64,000 nt of DNA from an uncultured Roseibium sp. (lineage in GTDB: Bacteria > Pseudomonadota > Alphaproteobacteria > Rhizobiales > Stappiaceae): contig NZ_CANLVF010000001.1 in NCBI RefSeq assembly GCF_947494555.1, positions 496,001 to 560,000 of the forward strand, in the 5' to 3' direction. This document shows positions 60,595-64,000 of the stretch, one piece after another (position 1 is the stretch's first letter; every line of letters begins with the position of its first letter). Position numbers and translations under genes: made by a program. The notes beneath the pieces were generated by a model. The model saw only the letters and a list, made by a program, of their open reading frames with translations. It did not search any database and was not told the DNA's origin.

Positions 60595-61794
60595 TCAACC
60601 GCCCATCTCGTCGATGGTCCAGCTGAGCGGCCAGCCTTCAGGCGGGCCGAAGACGCCGTCGCAGTCTGATTTTTCCAGGTATTCGACAAGTTCATAATCA
60701 CCGCTCTCCGCCATAACCTCGTGGCGTTCGTATGCACCGCAGTCGAAATTCGGAGAATAGTAGGTCGTTCCCGTCACCTGACCGGTGTCCGGATCGTAGA
60801 ATAGGTTGTTGACCAGCGCGTGGTTGGGCTGGTTGAAGTCCGGGGGCGTCTCGAACTCCTTCCACTCGTCGAGCGACGGATTGAACGGGATATGGACCGC
60901 CATGTAGTAGGGCACGTTGGCGTCCGCCACGGTGCAGGGAACGATCCAGGTCTCCACGTCGCCCTCGGCGTAGAACTGAGCGCCGTAGGCGGGAAGGGTT
61001 TCCGCCAATTGGCAATCCAGCGTGCGATATCCCATCATCTGAATGCTATCCGGCAATTCGTCGACCGTGTAGACCAGCCCCCTTGGCCCGGATGACGCAT
61101 CCTGAGAGGGCATGACGGGCGTCGGCAGATCGTTCGCCGGAGGTGCGGACGCTGCTGCTGTGTTACGCTGCGGCGCTGGTTCAGCAGTCGATGTATCCTT
61201 CGGTGCAGTTGCAGACTTGGTGGTGGCCGGGGCGATGGCGACGGTACCGTCGGCCGGCAGACCGCCCCAGGCAACGGCTGCATCCAGGCGCCCGATGCGG
61301 TTCTGCTCTTCGTCCATTTTCAAGAGCGCATGGGTCAGGCCCGAAAGTTTTACCCAATATGTGAGCGTGCCGGTTGAGCCGCCATAATCGATCTGGATGC
61401 GCGCATCCTCGCCAAGACGCAGTTTTTCGATGAGATCCCGGTCGGCATCGCCGCCGAAGGTCATCTCGTTGCCGGTGTAGATCTTCGAAGCCGTGCCGAA
61501 GTACCCGTAGTTCTCTTCTTCCAGGCTTTCGATCTCGAAGCGGGCACGCATGCCGACGCCGAGCACCGTCGTCGGGCGGAGGGTGACGAAGACATCGCTG
61601 CCGGGTTTGGCTCCGCGCTCGATCTTCAGGCGGAAAGCCTCGTCGTTCGAGCTTTCCCCTTCGGTTTCGGCAATGCAGTAATTGTTTTCGTCGCAGCGGA
61701 TCGACCAGTCGCCATAGGTCGTTCGAGCGAGTTCGGCGCTGGCGGGTCCACCCAGTGCAACTGATAGGAAGGCGGTTGTCAGCAGTTTCTTCAC
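60595..61794 (-). CDS. DUF1176-like exported protein
   Basis: 399 residues from a GTG at 61794, after a GGGGGG site; an open frame continues upstream but lacks family features. Signal peptide VKKLLTTAFLSVALGGPASA. The N-terminal half TTYGDWSIRCDENNYCIAET resembles invasion-associated-locus-B-type domains, then a Thr/Ala/Pro linker (about 195-240), and a C-terminal DUF1176-like half (TLDCQLAETLPAYG, WIVPCTVADANVPYY, DCGAYERHEV). It may be fused from two modules. It is the first gene of a likely operon with the exported deiminase. Confidence 0.75.
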   Translation of the reverse strand: MKKLLTTAFLSVALGGPASAELARTTYGDWSIRCDENNYCIAETEGESSNDEAFRLKIERGAKPGSDVFVTLRPTTVLGVGMRARFEIESLEEENYGYFGTASKIYTGNEMTFGGDADRDLIEKLRLGEDARIQIDYGGSTGTLTYWVKLSGLTHALLKMDEEQNRIGRLDAAVAWGGLPADGTVAIAPATTKSATAPKDTSTAEPAPQRNTAAASAPPANDLPTPVMPSQDASSGPRGLVYTVDELPDSIQMMGYRTLDCQLAETLPAYGAQFYAEGDVETWIVPCTVADANVPYYMAVHIPFNPSLDEWKEFETPPDFNQPNHALVNNLFYDPDTGQVTGTTYYSPNFDCGAYERHEVMAESGDYELVEYLEKSDCDGVFGPPEGWPLSWTIDEMGG

Positions 61795-61967
61795 GAAGTC
61801 CCCCCAAAGGCCGAAGCGAGTCGTCATGCAAGACTGGCCCCCGCACAGCATGGCGCCGGAATTGCCGGTGTCAAATGAGATTTCCATCGCCTGGGCCGAG
61901 AATTCGAGACGTGGCACCTTCCGGGACCTATATGCTGTTCCTGACCTGATGCCGTGACCCTGGACGT

Positions 61968-63284
61968 TTGCGCTTGAGCCTGACCGACACCAATTTGCCC
62001 GACGGAAGAATAGCAGCAGACGCGGACCGGCTCGGTCAGGCCGAGCATCAGGGGCTTCGCCTGGCAATCATCTGCCGGACGGTGGCCGTCGGGGCGGCTT
62101 TTCTTTGGGTTGGCGGGACTTGGGCCTTTACCGGCTTTTACCCGAACCCCTGGATCTTTGTCGGGCTCGGCGCGTTTACCGCAATCGGGATCGTCCACGC
62201 GAGCGTTATCGGCACGCGGTTCGACAGGTGGTGGATGAAATATGCGATCTATCTGGTCGATGCGATCGGGATCTGCATGACGTTTGCATTCTTCCCGATC
62301 AGCCGAAGCGGCGACGTTCCCCAGATCTTCGCCTTCCGTGCCTATGGCATCTATTACCTCTTCCCGCTGGTTGCGATGGCAACACTGTCTCTGTCGCCGC
62401 GTCTGGTCCTTTGGACCGGGACCGCGGTGGTCTTGGGCTGGTGGGTGGCCTTTCTGATCGTTGTTGCCGGCATGGAGCGCACGCTTTCGTGGGGAGACCT
62501 TACTCCGGGAGCCGGGTTTGACGCCTATGTCGGTGTGTTCCTGTCGCCCGATTTCATCGGCAGTGGCAACCGGGTGGAAGAAACCGGCTTTTTGTTTATC
62601 GCCACTGCCATCCTTGCACTTGCTGTCGTCAGGGCGCGGCGCGTGTTCCGCGCCCAGGTGAAAGCCCAGGCAGAGCGCGAAAGAGTGGCGGCAACACTCG
62701 GACGTTATGTACCTGAGGCGATCGCCAAACGCCTGATCGATGATCCCGCGGCGCTTGCTCCGCAGGAGCGACATGCGGCGATCCTGGTGATGGATATAGC
62801 CGGCTTCACCGTCTATTCCGCCAGCAGGTCCCCAAGCGAGGTGATCGATCAGCTCAACACGTTCCTGGCGGGTTGCGCCGATGTCATCGCCCGTCATGAC
62901 GGCGTTGTCATCCAATTTACCGGCGATGGTCTGATGGCATCGTTCGGCACGCCCATCGACAGTGCTACCCCCGAACAAGCGGCAATTAGCGCAAGCCGGA
63001 GCCTGCTCGGTGAGGCGGAACGCGCCGGCTTTGCCATCCGCGTCGGTCTTGCCGCCGGTGCAGTTGCCTCCGGCAGCATCGGCTCTTCCAACCGCCAGGC
63101 GTTCACGGTCTATGGCGACACGGTCAACCGCGCTGCGCGGCTCGAAGCCCATGGCAAGGTTCTCGGAAAAGCAGTCCTGTTGGATGAGGCCGTGGCTGCA
63201 CACGCGGGTGAGGAGCCGGTACGGTTCAGTGGTCAGGAGCTGAGAGGCATCACCGGCAAAGTGGATGTATTCGCACTTGGTTGA
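61968..63284 (+). CDS. Membrane adenylate/guanylate cyclase
   Basis: 438 residues from TTG 61968; the start is not certain, since a second TTG follows at 61974. Six hydrophobic segments (about 35-215) precede a class III catalytic domain (about 240-438): RHAAILVMDIAGFTVYSA (first metal Asp), IQFTGDGLMASFGTP (second), and YGDTVNRAARLEAHGK. A short coiled region (VKAQAERERVAATLGRYVPE) joins the parts. It makes cAMP or cGMP in response to an unknown membrane signal; the perfect CRP-type site at 6040-6055 is one possible downstream element. Confidence 0.9.
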   Translation: MRLSLTDTNLPDGRIAADADRLGQAEHQGLRLAIICRTVAVGAAFLWVGGTWAFTGFYPNPWIFVGLGAFTAIGIVHASVIGTRFDRWWMKYAIYLVDAIGICMTFAFFPISRSGDVPQIFAFRAYGIYYLFPLVAMATLSLSPRLVLWTGTAVVLGWWVAFLIVVAGMERTLSWGDLTPGAGFDAYVGVFLSPDFIGSGNRVEETGFLFIATAILALAVVRARRVFRAQVKAQAERERVAATLGRYVPEAIAKRLIDDPAALAPQERHAAILVMDIAGFTVYSASRSPSEVIDQLNTFLAGCADVIARHDGVVIQFTGDGLMASFGTPIDSATPEQAAISASRSLLGEAERAGFAIRVGLAAGAVASGSIGSSNRQAFTVYGDTVNRAARLEAHGKVLGKAVLLDEAVAAHAGEEPVRFSGQELRGITGKVDVFALG

Positions 63285-63437
63285 GCAAATCCACCCAGCT
63301 CGACCCCGGTCCTGGACCGGGGCCAGATCACCTGTTTGAAATAGTTTCCGTGTTGGTTCTGAACGCCAGTGCGTTCTCTGCAGCCGCGCCTTCTTTGGAC
63401 GAGCTAATTCGCGCGACGATCAGTGACCGAAGGATCG

Positions 63438-63974
63438 TCAGCCCGGCCTGATCTCGTAGTCCTCGAGCACATGACCCGTGTCATATCGCTTCGTCCCGGT
63501 GCAGAGGAAGCTGGACCGGCTTTCCGCGCCTGCGAACAACCGGACGCCACTGCCGATCACCACCGGCGATCGTTTGAGACGGAGGCGATCGATAAGGCCC
63601 AGTTCAAGCACGGCTCCGGCGAACGACCCGCCGCCGCAAAGATAGACCGGACCTTGAGATGTCTCCTTCACCGTTTTGAGACCCTCGGGCGTCAGCGCAC
63701 GTTCAATTTCGATTTCGGTGTCTTCCGGGCATTGCAGTGACTCGGAAAAGACGATTGTTCGCATGTGCTTATAGGGATTTTGGCCCGGTTTCAGACCGAA
63801 CCTGTATCCGAATTCATATGTTGCGCGACCCATGATGGCCGTCGTGTAGTCACCCAGGCGTGCAAAGTAGTCGTCGACCACCTCTCCCTCGTGCGCAAAT
63901 TTGGATATGTCGCCACCAGGGCCCGAGATAAACCCGTCCAGCGACACGGCAACGTCGTAGATGATTGGATGCAT
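63438..63974 (-). CDS. Dihydrofolate reductase/RibD C-terminal family protein
   Basis: 178 residues opening IIYDVAVSLDGFISGPGGDI, with TTAIMGRATYEFG, RTIVFSESL, GPVYLCGGGSFAGAVLELGLID and VVIGSGVRLF. The fold is that of the RibD reductase domain/YyaP group, probably NADPH-dependent; the substrate is unknown. The promoter lies near or beyond the window end. Confidence 0.88.
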   Translation of the reverse strand: MHPIIYDVAVSLDGFISGPGGDISKFAHEGEVVDDYFARLGDYTTAIMGRATYEFGYRFGLKPGQNPYKHMRTIVFSESLQCPEDTEIEIERALTPEGLKTVKETSQGPVYLCGGGSFAGAVLELGLIDRLRLKRSPVVIGSGVRLFAGAESRSSFLCTGTKRYDTGHVLEDYEIRPG

Positions 63975-64000
63975 AAGATGTGCTCCGCATGTAAGTACCC

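Noticed and set aside
61824..63203. Minus-strand open frame of 459 codons
   Set aside because: Shadow of the cyclase gene, caused by high GC third positions.
1..64000. tRNA, rRNA, prophage, insertion-sequence and toxin-antitoxin genes
   Set aside because: None was recognised on reading; a covariance-model tRNA search was not possible here and could still find one.

Overview
The window looks like chromosomal DNA of a marine alphaproteobacterium of the Hyphomicrobiales, most like the Roseibium/Labrenzia/Stappia group. This is inferred from moderately high GC, alphaproteobacterial families (ClpS2-type adaptor, PetP/PetR-like regulators, DUF1176, DUF1402, Omp25/31-type porin, HlyU, UbiK) and the remains of conserved gene orders (prs-rplY-pth-ychF; uvrC-pgsA-moaD-moaE). 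No rRNA, tRNA, prophage, insertion sequence or CRISPR array was recognised. Most of the DNA is ordinary chromosome, with a few accessory blocks between housekeeping genes.

Layout. 1-3.6 kb: the end of a GyrI-like regulator, an SLC13-type transporter, two 55-residue small proteins sharing a C-terminal motif, a fragment of a fumarylacetoacetate-hydrolase gene, and an exported thioredoxin-like protein. 3.7-9.9 kb: ychF, an exported RNase T2, pth, rplY, a MOSC protein, and a MarR regulator divergent from a secreted protein. 10-17 kb: a nucleobase/nucleoside ABC operon (BMP binding protein, ATPase, two permeases) ending in a CodA-like deaminase with a changed specificity residue, then prs. 17-25 kb: lipoprotein, M24-fold enzyme, pgeF, MidA-type methyltransferase, lgt, ubiK, a YbjN protein, proC, a TetR regulator and csaA. 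25-31 kb: an EnvZ/OmpR-type pair with a PetP-like MarR regulator, ilvE and a Bcr/CflA pump. 31-40 kb: moaE, moaD, pgsA, hlyU, a TAXI-TRAP importer, tdk, an endonuclease/phosphatase-fold protein, uvrC and a Ca/Na antiporter. 40-47 kb: a porin, an RND efflux pair and a GST. 47-57 kb: a second RNase T2, rlmJ, a GNAT, a glycine/arginine-rich cold-shock protein, DUF1176, a metallo-hydrolase, DUF1402, a GPH-type MFS carrier and a chalcone-isomerase-like protein. 57-64 kb: clpS2, a long coiled-coil protein, a putative operon of DUF1176, exported agmatine-deiminase-like enzyme and small protein, an adenylate/guanylate cyclase and a DHFR-like reductase.

How the genes may work together. Several point to nucleic-acid salvage: two exported RNases T2, the BMP-type importer, the CodA-like deaminase, thymidine kinase and PRPP synthetase. 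The first RNase T2 gene has a good sigma-70 promoter beside a perfect TGTGA-N6-TCACA palindrome, which suggests a CRP/FNR-type activator; a cyclase gene lies in the same window, but the link is inference.

Most notable for follow-up: the tandem 55-residue proteins; the CodA homologue with Cys in place of the Asp equivalent to E. coli Asp314, as in bacterial 5-methylcytosine deaminases; and the four-cysteine MarR regulator, which shares a symmetric divergent promoter with a secreted protein.
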